Assembly (NCBI GenBank): GCA_025345505.1
Contig: JANVCC010000174.1
Span: forward strand, 3,506,893-3,570,892
Source: Todiramphus chloris collaris
Taxonomy: Eukaryota > Chordata > Aves > Coraciiformes > Alcedinidae
Length of the DNA stretch: 64,000 nucleotides
Direction of reading: 5' to 3'
Program-made: the position numbers and the translations under genes
Shown: positions 36,201 to 48,600 of the stretch, piece by piece
How the letters are laid out: each line of letters starts with the position of its first letter
How positions within the stretch are numbered: position 1 is the stretch's first letter
The notes under the pieces: generated by a model
Database searches by the model: none
The model's input: the letters and a program-made list of their open reading frames with translations, nothing else
Told to the model about the DNA's origin: nothing

Positions 36201-38766
36201 AAGCTGCTGCATTTCACCCCAGAAGTGGCTGTATTTTTGTGTTGGGTGACTCTTCTAGGATGCTTTGGGATGAAAGAGATCACCCATAAGCTAGACCTTA
36301 CCTCACTGTGCAGTCATTCCTAGTCACAGCAACTTTTGAGGGGAAAAAAAACCCCAACTGATGAATGCAGGGCGTAAACATGTCTATTTATGTTTATCTT
36401 CTGAGTCAAACATAAATAAGATCTGACTTGAGGCTGGAGAGTGTATGACACGCTGTTAACTGAGAACTGGCAATGCAGGGCCTGATCCTCTAAGTCAGAT
36501 CGGCATTTCTGGAGTCAGGGGAGTTCAAGTTCATGCACTCCAGCCATGCAGCCTGTAGCTGTTTAAAAGTTAAGTGTGACATAGTGGGACAGTGAGACGA
36601 GCTGTGTGTGGTCAGTGTTTGGAGGAAAACCTGGAGCTGGCTGCAAATGTGGCTGGTGATTCAGTCTCTATCCGCATCCTCTCCGGCAGAATCCAGCCGC
36701 TGTCCCAGCAGGACCTGGCAGAGGTCTTGCCTTCCAGCCCAAGCCCCTGGTGCAGGAAGCCCAGTTGGGTTACTGGTACCTTGGGTACCTGCCCACCTGT
36801 GCTGGGCTGCACCAGCTTTCCTGTGAGTTCAAGGCAGGGAGCTTTTCCCTTCATCATTCTTCCAGTGCCGGGGAGCTGCTTCGCTTCCTTTCCAAACAGG
36901 GAATTTCCAAATCTCCATATATAGATAACCCCTCCAAACAAAAACTTTGATGCAGAGCTGAAAAAAGGCCGTGTTCCTGAAGAGGCTGTTTGTTCCAGCT
37001 GTGGTAACTTGCCTCGGAAAGGCTACTGCATCTCTTCAGAAACTGCACGCTGTTTACATCCCCCAGATGTCAGGGCAGCTGTGGCACGGGGGCAAAGTCC
37101 TTCCCACGTGCAGAGCACTGAGGCGTAGTGCTGGGGGTCTGTGTGGCACGATAGCCCTGCCTGCGTGCCAGTCTCGCTGACATCACAATCAAAACAAGGT
37201 AGGTTGGTTGGTGGTGGCTTTCGTTTGGCTTCCTTTGTTGGTTTCAACGATCATTCGTTGCTCCTGAGCTGTTCTGTAGCTTGGCGTGGTGAGATGCTGA
37301 TGATCCAGAGGGAATTTCAGTCAAGTCAATGGCAGGTGGAGAACATCAGCCCAGCAGGGATGGGGAGCTGAGCCGAAGCTGAGATCTGCAGCCAGGTTCT
37401 GATCCAGATTAAACAGGAGCAAAACTGGAGTGGTAGTGCTGGCTTCAGAGCGCAGGATGCAGCCAGAGAAGGATTGTCACAATCATGTCCCAGTCTTACT
37501 GGAAACAGGATCTGCCAATTACAGTAAAGTTTAAAAATAAACCAAAATTGTGTAAGATCTAATTATTTTCCAGGCTGTTTTTTCCTGCTTCCACCTATCC
37601 CAGCAGGACCTACAGGGACATAAAGGCTGAAATCTCTGCAGGGTGTGAGACTGAGTGGCATTTACATTGATAAAATGACAATAAAGGGAATTAATCTAAG
37701 ATGAGCAAACTTTCCGTGGAAAGACTTCCTTAGGAAGTGAGTAACGTAAGGAAATAATCTCTATATACTCACCAGCTCCAGTCAAGGGCCTCTGAAAAAG
37801 CATCTGCGGGCCCTGGGAACCAGACTCAAAGCATTTCTAGCCCACTGACTTTTCTGTCACTTGTAGGGGGTTATGCTACGTGGGACAAAGGTATCATACA
37901 ACCTGATACTGCAAAGCTTATTTGTGATGCAGCTGGGTACCAAACTGGGGGGGGAACACGAGAAAATGCCCAGGAAGTTCAAGTGCTGACTGAATCCAGG
38001 CTTCTCAATTGGATCTGATTTCTTGGGCTTGTTCGGACTTTCCACTTGGTTGATGAGTTTGGATACAGCTTTTTTTTTCCACCCTGCACAGGTCCTTGGC
38101 TCCTAACTCCTGTTCACTTTTTTTTTACAGTTCCCAGGAGAGGAACAATCAAATTGGAGGAAATACTGCTCACCAGTTTCAGAAATCCCACAGGCTTCCA
38201 AACATTCTTTTTTTTGCTACTTTTTAGCCTGTCTTGTTGGTCACTCCCCGTGTTAAGGGATGTGGTGATTGATTGGTCTCGTCGTAACGGGGTGTAACTT
38301 TCTAGTTCTCTACTAGCCTTGTGTTGGATTTGCCCAGAAGCAGCACATACTAAAACCTAAGGAGAGAAAAAAGGGAAAGGCATCATTGCCACCTCTACCT
38401 GATGAGGCAGAGCCAAAAGCAGATCCATGGACGAGAAGGGAAACCCGTTTTGGTCCATGTGTGTTCTGACAGAAGCCTCCTTGCATACAGAGGCCCCGTG
38501 CCAGTGAAGGCTGAACGCGGGGTCTTTGCTGTCTGCTCTCTGCCAGATCCTTCTGCCCCTCCATCCAGTAGGACACTTATCATAGGTTTATCTTCAGACA
38601 AGTGAGTCCCCTTTGACTCAGCAGTCACAGACATGGGCATGTATTTAAGGCCGCAGCGAAGGGAGATAATCGGTGGGCATGGAGGAGGCTGTTGCACGTG
38701 CCAGCTGTGCCAGGGAATATTGCTCCCTGCCTTTCCTCCGTGGGTGACACCTCCGCCTTGGCAGCA

Positions 38767-38897
38767 GGTGCTTTCTGCAGGCTCTGCATTTCTTGGTGCT
38801 TTCTGCAGGCTCTNNNNNNNNNNGGTGCTTTCTGCAGGCTCTGCATTTCTTGGTGCTTTCTGCAGGCTCTGCATTTCTTGGTGACTTCTGCAGCAGG
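38767..38897. repeat. 28-bp minisatellite interrupted by an assembly gap
   Basis: A unit starting GGTGCTTTCTGCAGGCTCTG lies at 38767, 38795 (cut short by the gap), 38824 and 38852, with a diverged end copy at 38880. The 10 N at 38814-38823 replace the last 9 bases of the second copy. Confidence 0.95.
38814..38823. other. Assembly gap (10 N)
   Basis: Ten N inside a tandem array. The true number of repeat units is unknown. Confidence 0.98.
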
Positions 38898-39368
38898 TCC
38901 TCTCCAGGGTAACGCAGTGAGGGATGGGGTCTGTTGGCACCTCTGGTGCCAGGCTGTGGGGCAGCCCATGGGAAGGGACACGCTGGGTAGCACTAGGACC
39001 TGGGGGAAGGCTCAGCCTGCCTCCTCCCAGAAGATTAGCCAATATTCCCAGGGCAGGGCACTCTTCCCCAGCCTTTCTTACTTTTTCTTTCCTCTATATA
39101 CGTGTTTCTCCTTCTAGTTCATTCCAGAGCAGAGCAGCTTTGGATTTCTCTGAGCTGCTTCCCCCCCCCCCAGTAGCTGGACTGCTGCCAGTGTCTTGCA
39201 GGGCCAAAGTTTTATCTATAGGGATATATTTTTCAACCCAGCCCAGCTGCACACAGCCTGCCTGCCATTGAATCCACGCTCCTGGGGCGAGTTTAACTCT
39301 GGAGAGGAACAGCAGCAGGGGTGCTGTTTGTGCCTCTCCTCCAGCTATTCCTGTCAAGATGGATTTAT

Positions 39369-39616
39369 GGCTTTAAAAGGAGTGGGGAGGGGGGGGGGAG
39401 GAAGGAAAATTGCCTACAGGAGCCAGAGCTTACACCACAGCCCAGCAAAACACGCGTAAAGAAGCAGTCGGATCTCCAGGCATGAGCAGCACAGAAGTGG
39501 CACCCTGGGATCTGGTGGATCCTTGCACATAATATGACTGATCTTAAGCCTTTCATCTGCCTTCACAGAGCCGAGCTTTCGGATTTAAGGTAGTTTGCCC
39601 AGGACCAGACTTTGCT
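39369..39616 (+). promoter_or_regulatory. VWA1: Possible VWA1 promoter and 5' UTR
   Basis: CTTTAAAAGG at 39371-39380 resembles a TATA box and lies about 240 bp before the start codon; no CpG island is present. A G-run near 39390-39400 follows. The transcription start is inferred only. Confidence 0.3.
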
Positions 39617-39689
39617 ATGTTGGCCAAGACGGTGCTTTCTCTTGGTCTGTGGCTGCAGCTTGCTGTGGGACAGAACACACCTGAGAGAG
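39617..39689 (+). CDS. VWA1: VWA1 exon 1 (signal peptide)
   Basis: Residues 1-24 plus one base. A hydrophobic secretion signal, then QNTPERG. Donor AGAG|GTGAGT. The start has G at -3. Confidence 0.9.
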
Positions 39690-42600
39690 GTGAGTGCCTG
39701 GAAAGACAAGGTGTTCCCTTCCTGCTTTCCCCCCATTTAATATCCCCTGGTCCGCAGTGCTTCTCAGAGACCTTTTCAGAATAAGAGCTGAAGTTCTTTT
39801 GCTGCTTTAGGTGTGCAGTTATACTCGCACTTTGCATTGCTGGCACAAGGACAAAACAAGCCTAAAACCTTTCTAAAATTGCTATAGTGGAAAGAAATGT
39901 TATCATGCTTGTTTCCAGTAATGGGAAGGAGACTGTTTCAGAAACTTGCAGAGTTCAGTGCAACCATCTGGAAAAAGTCAGGAGACTCCTCACTGTTAGC
40001 CTACATACTGCACACATCGGCTCAGAGAAGTAAACCCAGTGATAGATGCTATACCTGTCGGCTTGTTCCCTTGCTAACTGCAGTAATTCAATCATTAGAT
40101 TTCCTCTCTAACATGTTTGCTCTTGGATACAGTTCAGGGGAATTGATTATGGGGCAGCCTCACAGAACAGGCAGCGGGGAAGGGGAGGAGGAGGAGGTTA
40201 ATGTCTCATTTCTGGGTCCTGCACCATGGTGCTGAGCAGAAGACTTAGCCCACCTCGTGATGGCTAAGCTGATGGGATCGCTTTTGTTCTGCCTTGTGTT
40301 CACTAGTAGAAAAAGGTTCTGTCCTTGGACTGCTGGGCTGCTGCTGGCTGCATCTGCCTTTCACCACACCTGGGAAACGTAATCTGGTGTGAAAGGAGAA
40401 GTGAACCTCTTGTCTACCTGGACAGGAGATCCTCAGACAGCAGCCCAGACTGCTGAGGGCAGATTCTGCTTCAGGTACACAAAGCAGACACTGTCTATTG
40501 CTCGGATCCCATTACAGGGTACTGGAAGCAGTCCCTCGGTGACACAGGAATGGTGCTGCTACCTCTGGCACTGTCACAGTGGTCCGTGTCTGTGCAGACA
40601 GCAGTTATTCCTATAGCCATACATTTCTGCTGCCGTGGGAGCGTGTGACAGTTCCCCAGCCCAGGCGAAAAATGATGCTGCTCAGACTATCAGAATACAA
40701 GAAAAAGCAAGCCAAGGCTTTCTGGAAGGACTGCTGCAGGGGGAAAGGTGCTCGTGTTGTGTTATTGATGTGCTGCCTTTGGCTGGTATGCTGCCAAGTG
40801 GCCTTGGAGGAAATGAACCTGCTGGTGGGCAAGGTGCCCGTTCCTCAGCAGCTTTCATGTGGGGGCCTCCCAGGTGCTCCCGAAAGCAACCCTGAGCAAG
40901 CAGCCAGGCTGGCAGGGCTCCTGGGCTAGCTCTTGTCTGGAGGTGCTGCGGTGTGTGCCACGATGGCACAGCGAGGGGCAGCGATGCCTGGTCGGAACTC
41001 TGTTTCCTAGGGACTCGACAGAATGTGAAGGATTGTGGCTTTGTTCTCAGCTGCAGCCCACAAAGTGAGGAAGCTACTGGGTGGCCAGGGGTGCTTCTAC
41101 ATGCTCAGGAATGATTAGCTTTTTCATGGCCATTGGCTATTGACTTAGTGCACCAAGGCACAAAGTCAAGGCAGAGCATCACGTGACCAGTTCCACCACT
41201 TCCCTCTTTGGGTCCCGGATCCGATCGCTGTTGCATCAGTGTAAAGTACAATCGTTTGATAGCTTGGACTTTGATAAATGGAACCTAAGTTGTCATTACC
41301 TGACTACTCTGGACTAGCATCAGCAGAAAGTGATGGGGATGTTGCCATCCCTGTGGGTGAAGCAAAGGAAAAGAAAAGACACGGTCCATCTGTAGGCACT
41401 TTGTAGAGGGCCCTGCACTTACCTCTGAAGCACAGCTCAGTACCTGGCATAATTCCACAGTTCCAGGACTCTCGAGGATCTAAACAAAGCAACAGAGATG
41501 GGGAAACTCCTGAAAAGATCATAAGAGATGGCAACCCAGCTTCCTTCCCACCAGAGGAATTTGTCTGAAGGGCCATTTCTCAACCTACAGCTTGTGATCT
41601 GTGACACGGACGAGCTGGAACGTGCATGGGCGGTTTGGGCTTTGAGTCACACAAGTGTGTTTTGCTTGGTGGGGCTCAGCTCCTTAAACAGGCGGGTGAT
41701 CAAACTGTCTTCCGTGGCACAGCCGTGGTTTTAAGTGTAAAGCACCTCGCTGGCTGGCTTGGTGGGATACCTCTCTTCCTGGGAGAGGCGGTTCCTTTCT
41801 CCTCCTGCCTCTCACTGTGATCCCGAGGGGCCACAGGGAAGCACAGGCTGTGCTCTTCAGCCTCCCAACCTGGCTCTGCTCATAGTAGAACTTTTTTCCT
41901 TGCATGGCCAAACAGTGAGAAGGGAGGACAAACATGGAATTTCGAACAGATAACCAAGACAGGACGTGATCTTTTTTGGCTGTTAAATGCTTTGTGCTCT
42001 ACAAGTTCCAGGTCCTGTATCAATCACTCCTGTGGTGTGTGTCCAGGTCCCAGCTGAGAGTGCAGAGAAGTCAAGAAGCGGATGTCTCCTGTCAGCATCT
42101 CAGTGTAAACCAGGGAAGTCTGACCAGCTGGTTTTTCTCCTGGAAAAGCCAAGTGTTTAAATAGGCAACACTGTGACTCAGTGGTGACATTTTGCTCCCA
42201 CATCAATCCCTTCGGAACAGTTCTTTGGAATGACTGGTCCGTGTCTACTGGCCACATATCAGCTAGAAGGTGACGATGGGATGCTGCCACGTGCTGCTCC
42301 CTGGGCTTCGGTAGAGCACGGGAGCAGCAACGATAGGAGATCTGCAGAGTTATTCCTCAGAAGCCAGGGCCTGACAATTCGGGAGGCAGGGAGGTGAGAA
42401 TGGATGCCCCTTCTCTCAGAATCTCACGGACAGTGAAAAAAAAAAAAAAACCCTCTTCGTTTGGCCTCTTGCCAAGGAGACGATCTTTCGCTGTAAAGCA
42501 AAGAAACTGCTTCAAAACAGCAGCTGCTTGTGTAATGCAGGGATTTGCTGGTAACAAATCTCCACAGCCCCACCTCTGGCACGACGGGCTGTTTGTATTG

Positions 42601-45600
42601 GATAAAGGACAAAGAATGGGAAGAAAGATGGGGGAATTGAAAACCTAAACCTGAAGAGAAGGATGATGGAGTGTCCAGTCACTTCATAAGCATTGCCCCA
42701 CTCCTGACGTAGTGAGATTCTTTGTCTAGATATTTTTTCTGCCAACCTTTTTTTGCCAACAAAATCTAAATGGGAGGAATTTGTTTCCATCTGATGCGGG
42801 TCTGAGTGTTAGGGAGAGGTGAGTGTGATGGTATTTGCCTGCATGAAGGATTAGCCTTCTGCTCCACCCACAGACAATCCCTTTAGCTCCAAAATATCTA
42901 CCTGCCCTTTTGTTAACCACTTGTTAACCCCCTTGTTGCTAACCAATGCTTTCGACCCTCTGGGCACAGCCCTGTGGGTGTCAAGCTGGAGCTCTTCCTG
43001 CAGACCCTCCCAATTACCACAGCTATTTCCAGCAACTTATGATGGGCAAAACCAGGATGTTAACATTATGTCCAGATCTCACGGTGCCCCAGAGCTGCTG
43101 GGTACAGTTGAGAATGCAATCTGGCAGGGGCATGGCCCTTGACTCTCCTGTGATGGTGTTCTCTTTTGAGCATGTGTCCCATGCTGGTTTTCACCTGCAC
43201 GTTCCCCCAGTGCAGCTAGTTCTGGCAGTACTGGAGTTTTGCTTGCAACTGCTCCTTTGTGGTGAATTCTGAATTCCTTTCCTGGTGTGCTAGTGCAGGT
43301 GACCTTGTTTACTGCTTGTGAGCAGTGTCCTTTGGCCATCGATCCCTGTCCTGCCAGGCTCAGAAGCTTTCACAGCCATTTCTTGGAACATTTGCAATGT
43401 GAGTGATGCTCCTTGAACGGGTGAGGAGTGGAGAGGAGAAACAACTCTTTCCTCCTGGAAGGTGGCAGTGATGTTGCTGAGATCTCTGGCTACAGCTTTG
43501 CCAGCCAAGCGAGTGGCTTGTACTTCTAGTGGAGGCGAAAGCACAGAGCTGTGGCTACCTGCCTTTGACTTGCTCCTGCAGCCAGCAGCTCTAAACGAAA
43601 CCCTTGTTGCTCTGCCCTGCTTGGGATGCCGTTAAGAGGTGAGGAGCTCTGGGAACCAGTGGCACAGGTCATGGGTTCAGCTCTCCTGTGTGATGTGGTG
43701 ATGAAATTGCATGTGGCTATGGGCAAGCTGGAAAGCTTACTGGTCTTCACTTTCATTTTCTGCTCAGCTCTGGATGCCAAGCTGCTGGGTGGGAATGAAT
43801 CTGCAACACAGGGCTGAGCTGCGCAGGGTTGGCTGTAATCCACGTAGGTTGCAGGTCCCACTCCTGCCTCCTCCTGGTATCTCTCACTCACTGCCCAATA
43901 ACTTCCATCATTTCCATTTCTGAAGGCTCTGATTTCTCCTGTTGTTTCAGGAGGTCTGGTAACCTCTGCCATCTCGGCCAGCAGCTACCAGAGGAGAGTG
44001 GCCCCTGTGCTGCCTTGGTCTCTGTAGCAGCACAGTGACCTGTAGGCAGCATGTGTACAGACCATGTGTGCAAGCACCTTGGCTTTCTTCCAGCTCACAC
44101 CCAGCCTGTAGCATGCACTAAGCGTGGTCCTGACTCCTGCTTGTCACTTCTGTCCCCCAGCCTGTGGGCACTGCCAGCAGGCATGGCCCTTTCTCCAGGG
44201 TACCTCCTCCTGACATTCCTCAGCAGGCAGACATCGACACTCCTGCCATGGGATGGACCTGGGCACTCATGCCCTGGTTGCATCAGGAAGGCAGCTGAAT
44301 GGTACCCAGGGAGGGAAATAAATAGCAGGGTAAAGACTGTCCAAGCGAAGCCTGGGCAAAGAGGATCGAGGCTCCTGTGGCTCAAGCCTGCATCAGCTCT
44401 CCCCTTGGGCTGTACCCTGAGTGGCTGTGCTCTTGCTGGTTCATGATCTTTTCTGTGCTCGTGGGCAGTAGGTTTCACTGTTGTGACATGTAATGGACAC
44501 CTCGTGTTCACTCACTGCTCCCCTGCCCTGGTCCTTCCCCTCCTCTTGGTTTTGCCATCTCATATCTGCCTCTTGCAGTAGTGCCCCCCAGCAGGGGGGT
44601 TAGCAACCCCCTGCTCATCTCTGCTGGGCTCCTGGCTGTCTCTGGGCCTGCCTTGACATGGCTTTCTGCAGGGGAAGAGCTGTTTGCATGAGCTGTCTCC
44701 TTGGAGCAATTAATTTTACAGGAACCCTGCCATTCAGTTGTCTGCTGCCTTGTGGTTTTTGGCTCTCCCATGCAGCTCCAGCACTCAACCACTGCGCTCC
44801 AGAGCCCGCATTGCTTGGCCACACCACATTCCTGATCCCTTCACTGATAGAGGAGCCCAAACGGGCTGGCAGCAACCTCTGGGCCAAGGATTTTTCTCCC
44901 TTTTTGCACCTCAAAAGCTGACAGAAAGTAGGGTGTTGGTGAAGAGCATTCCAAAGTCGTTATTGATATTCCAGTAACTATAAATCTCCCAAGCTCTAGC
45001 AGTGGTGGAAGGAGGAGTCTCCTATGCCTGCCTGCTTCCCACGAAGCACTTCAACTGGAATGGTAAGAAAACCAGTGAAACTCCACACCCTCGCAAGCAA
45101 CTCCTTCCTGACACAGTGCATTATTCCATTGTGCATCCCAGACATCCCAGAGCCCTTCGGAGGTGCTGCTCCTCGGAGTGTCTGGGAAAGGAGGTCAGTA
45201 TGTATTCAGAGGAGCAAGAAAACATCAACTGAGCCTAGCTTTTAAAAAATGATCTAGGGAGGAGTCCCTCCACTCCAGATGTTCCTGCCAGCAGTGGTAT
45301 AAATCAGGGAGCTTTCTGCCAGTCTTGTGTGGACCGTAGCCTTTGAACTGAGAAGCAGCCAGTTTTGAGTGTCAGCTGCCTCCCCTGGGAGAGCAGAGCC
45401 AGCAGCTTTTCTCATCAATTTTCTTTATCTTTTCATTCTTTTCCAAACACAGCTTTTTAAAAAAATATGTATTTTCTTTTCCAGGCACTGCTATTGTCAT
45501 AAGATGGGATAAACCTGTGTGTTGTTTTAGGCCAAAACATTGCTCCTGACCTTGGCAGTTGGTCTGGAGAACAGGAATTTGCATCTTTCTCGGGGACTGC

Positions 45601-48600
45601 TGCACGTTAGCCCAGAGCAGCAGCTCTGGGTGGCAGAGGCTGCTCCCTGGCACAGGGCTTGGCTGACCTGCTGGCTCAGGCTGGTGAGGAATGTTCCCTG
45701 CTCAGCCTGGTGTTGTGTAACAAGAGGTGTCAGTGCAAACTGATGTGGCTCAGAGGCATTTTTTTTCTGCAGCAGTGAGAGCAGAATCCAGGACTTGAGG
45801 GTTTTACTTTTAGCTTGATGCCTGTGCCTGAGCTCTTGCCTCTTTCCACTGCCCTGGCTTTTCAGTTTATCTGCAAGGGGTTAATAACCCATGCGATGGG
45901 TTAAAGGCATTTCAGTGTCAGCATCTCAAAGTGCTCACCAGGAACAGTTGTGATCAAACAGGTGAGTCTAAGCAAAGCTGCCCAGTGAGGGAAGATGGGG
46001 TGCTAGGGAGAGTGGGTGAGAAGTTCCTGGACACTTGACAGCAGGACTGAGAATGGAGCCCTCATGTTAGGTGTAAATAGCAATAATAATAATAATAAAA
46101 AATGGGCAAATACTAAGGTGTCTACCCAGCAAAATGCTCAGTGAATTCTGATATCTGACACAAGATGACCAAGCTTTCCTACCAGATGCCTGATCAGGAA
46201 TGAGTTCAGATCATTCCACTAACTCACCTCCTTCTCTCTTCCCCTGCTAGGTGCCCAGCCATCCATTTCCAACTCAGAAGGGGACCTCCTCTTCTTGCTG
46301 GACAGCTCTGGCAGCGTCTCCTACTATGAGTTTTCCAGGGTCAAGGAATTCATGTGGGAACTTTTGCAACCTTTCACCTTTGGCCCCAAAGATGTCCAGA
46401 CCAGCATCATCCAGATCAGCACTGCGCCCACCATGGAGTTCCCTTTTGACAAGCATCTGTCTCGTGGGGCTCTGCGACAGGCTATCCAGAACACCCGGCA
46501 GCTCATGGGTGACACTAACACAGGCAAAGCGCTCTCCTATGCCAAGGAGAAGTTGTTCAGTGATGAAGCTGGTGCCCGACCAGATGTGCCCAAGGTACTG
46601 GTTTGGGTGACAGATGGTTTTTACACCGACGACATCTCCGAACCCATGCAGCTCCTGAAGGACATGGGAGTAACAGTCTTCATTGTCAGCACTGGCCGGG
46701 GGAATTACCTGGAACTCTCTGCTGCTGCCAGCCAGCCTCCTGAGAAGCACCTCTACTTTGTGGATGTTGATGACCTACCCATCATCACCAAGGAGCTTCG
46801 AGATGCTATCCTAGGTACAGTGGGGTTGGGCTGCGGTCACCGGGAGCTTGCAACAGGGATGCAGAGGGGTTAATGCCTGGCTCTGCAGGGCAGGCAGAGT
46901 AAGAATCCCCTAAAATCAATGGTCCTCCTGACCCACAGCTGCTGCCCTGGCAAACTGAGGTGCCTTGTCCACAGTGCTGCAGGTCCCAGTGTAACCAGGG
47001 GCTCTTAGGTCTGGGACAAATATCAGTATTTGCCTTGGAATGTCCCATCACTGACTGGGACAATTTCCCTTCTGCAGACATGTTAGTGAGGTGAGCTTGG
47101 TTGTGATGAGTTGTTCAGTTGTTATGAAGGAAGGAGGCTCAGGCAGCCTAGTATCAAGGTGACTTTTTTCCCCTCCAAAACTCTGTCTGGCTACATGCCA
47201 ACTGACAGAGGCAGAGGACATGTGTTGAACACACTGCAGATGCAAAATGGGATGTGTATTCCTGGGAAGGATTTGGTCCTGTCAGCTCCCTCAAACTCTT
47301 GTCCCGGCTAGATCGGAGATGCCAAACTCCTGCCCACGAGTGGCTGGCAGTTGTTGTCCTCTTCCACAGAGAGACTGGGCATGGTGCTTGCTATCAGCAT
47401 GAGGACTATAGGAGAGGAATGGTTTTGTTCCATAAATCCCCTGTTGTAACGTGTTCCACATCCACTGGATCCAGAGTCCGACTTGGCCAGCGCAGCCCTT
47501 GGAAGGAAATCCCAGCCCCAGCTTGTCAGGCTTAGGAAGCCAACTGCTACCTCTGTTGCTAGCGTGGCTGTGGCGGTTGCTGCGCAGAGAGCAGGAACAG
47601 GCAGCAGATTTGATCTTTCAGCAGTCCTCTTTTTTAAAAGCATCCGGGAAAGGGCCCGAGGAGACCCAAAGCCATCATCTGGGCCAGAAGGCAGGCGTTT
47701 GGAAGCCAAGAGGAAGATCTCGTGTTAATCTGCGTGTTGCAACGGCACAGCACGCGCTCTTTCTGCGGCTCCGGAACGTCATCGTGGTGGGAGTGCCTGC
47801 AGCCTCCCAGGTGCCTCTGGGTTTCTGTGGAAAGCTGAGCGAGTTACTGTGACTTTGCAGACTTTCCGTTGGTTTTTCTGGAGGTTCTCTCTCCGCTGGA
47901 AATCCTGGTTTAATTCCCGTTTTAATTTGGCTTCTGCTGTTGCGGGCTGGTTAGAGCTGCCTCTGGAGTGTCCAAGTAACCCTTTCCACAGGGATCTCAG
48001 CACGGAGCAACTTCTCTCTCTTTCCAGTCAGGATCACTTAACAGATCACACAGAGGGGCTGTGTTCAGTCACCCACCTCTCCCCTGCATGAGTCTGGGGC
48101 AGGACCAGCAGTGCTGCTGCTGCACCAGGCACCACACACACTCCCAGATGTTTTCTTCCAAGTGGTTCAACAGTTCAGCCTCCATGGCTGTACCTCGCTG
48201 AACAAAGGCAGACACTTTTCTTGTAGGGCTTGCTCAGTTAAAGCATTTTTTTTGCCTTCAGAAATCTGATTAGAGGTCTGAGCAGACAAATAATATAATG
48301 AACTGCCAAAGCTGTGTCTGGAGTTCACAGCGAGGGTTTTCAGTCTTAAACAGCAAAGCAGTCACTACTTGGACAGGGAGACAAAAAGAAGGTGCCTTAT
48401 GCTTCTGAACTGTATTTCTGTCCCACTACAGGCTCCACTGAGGCCAAGGGATGAGAGGTCTCTGCCTCAGTTTCCTTTTTGAAAGTCCTGGCTGTGTCAC
48501 AGAGCTGAGAAGATGGGCTGCTTCCTAGACATAGTGGTCATAAAACAGTTCCAGTGATGCTGCTACGCAGAAGGGTACAAGACAGGGACCATGGGTGGAT

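Larger units (their letters stand above)
19940..39370. other. Gene-poor interval between TMEM88B and VWA1 (about 19 kb)
   Basis: I found no exon with family resemblance and no convincing spliced gene. Open frames up to 244 codons occur (for example minus 24120-24854), but their composition is low-information and they overlap other frames. Two minisatellites (30.2 kb and 38.8 kb) and a 10-N gap are inside. Non-coding transcripts cannot be judged from sequence. Confidence 0.5.
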
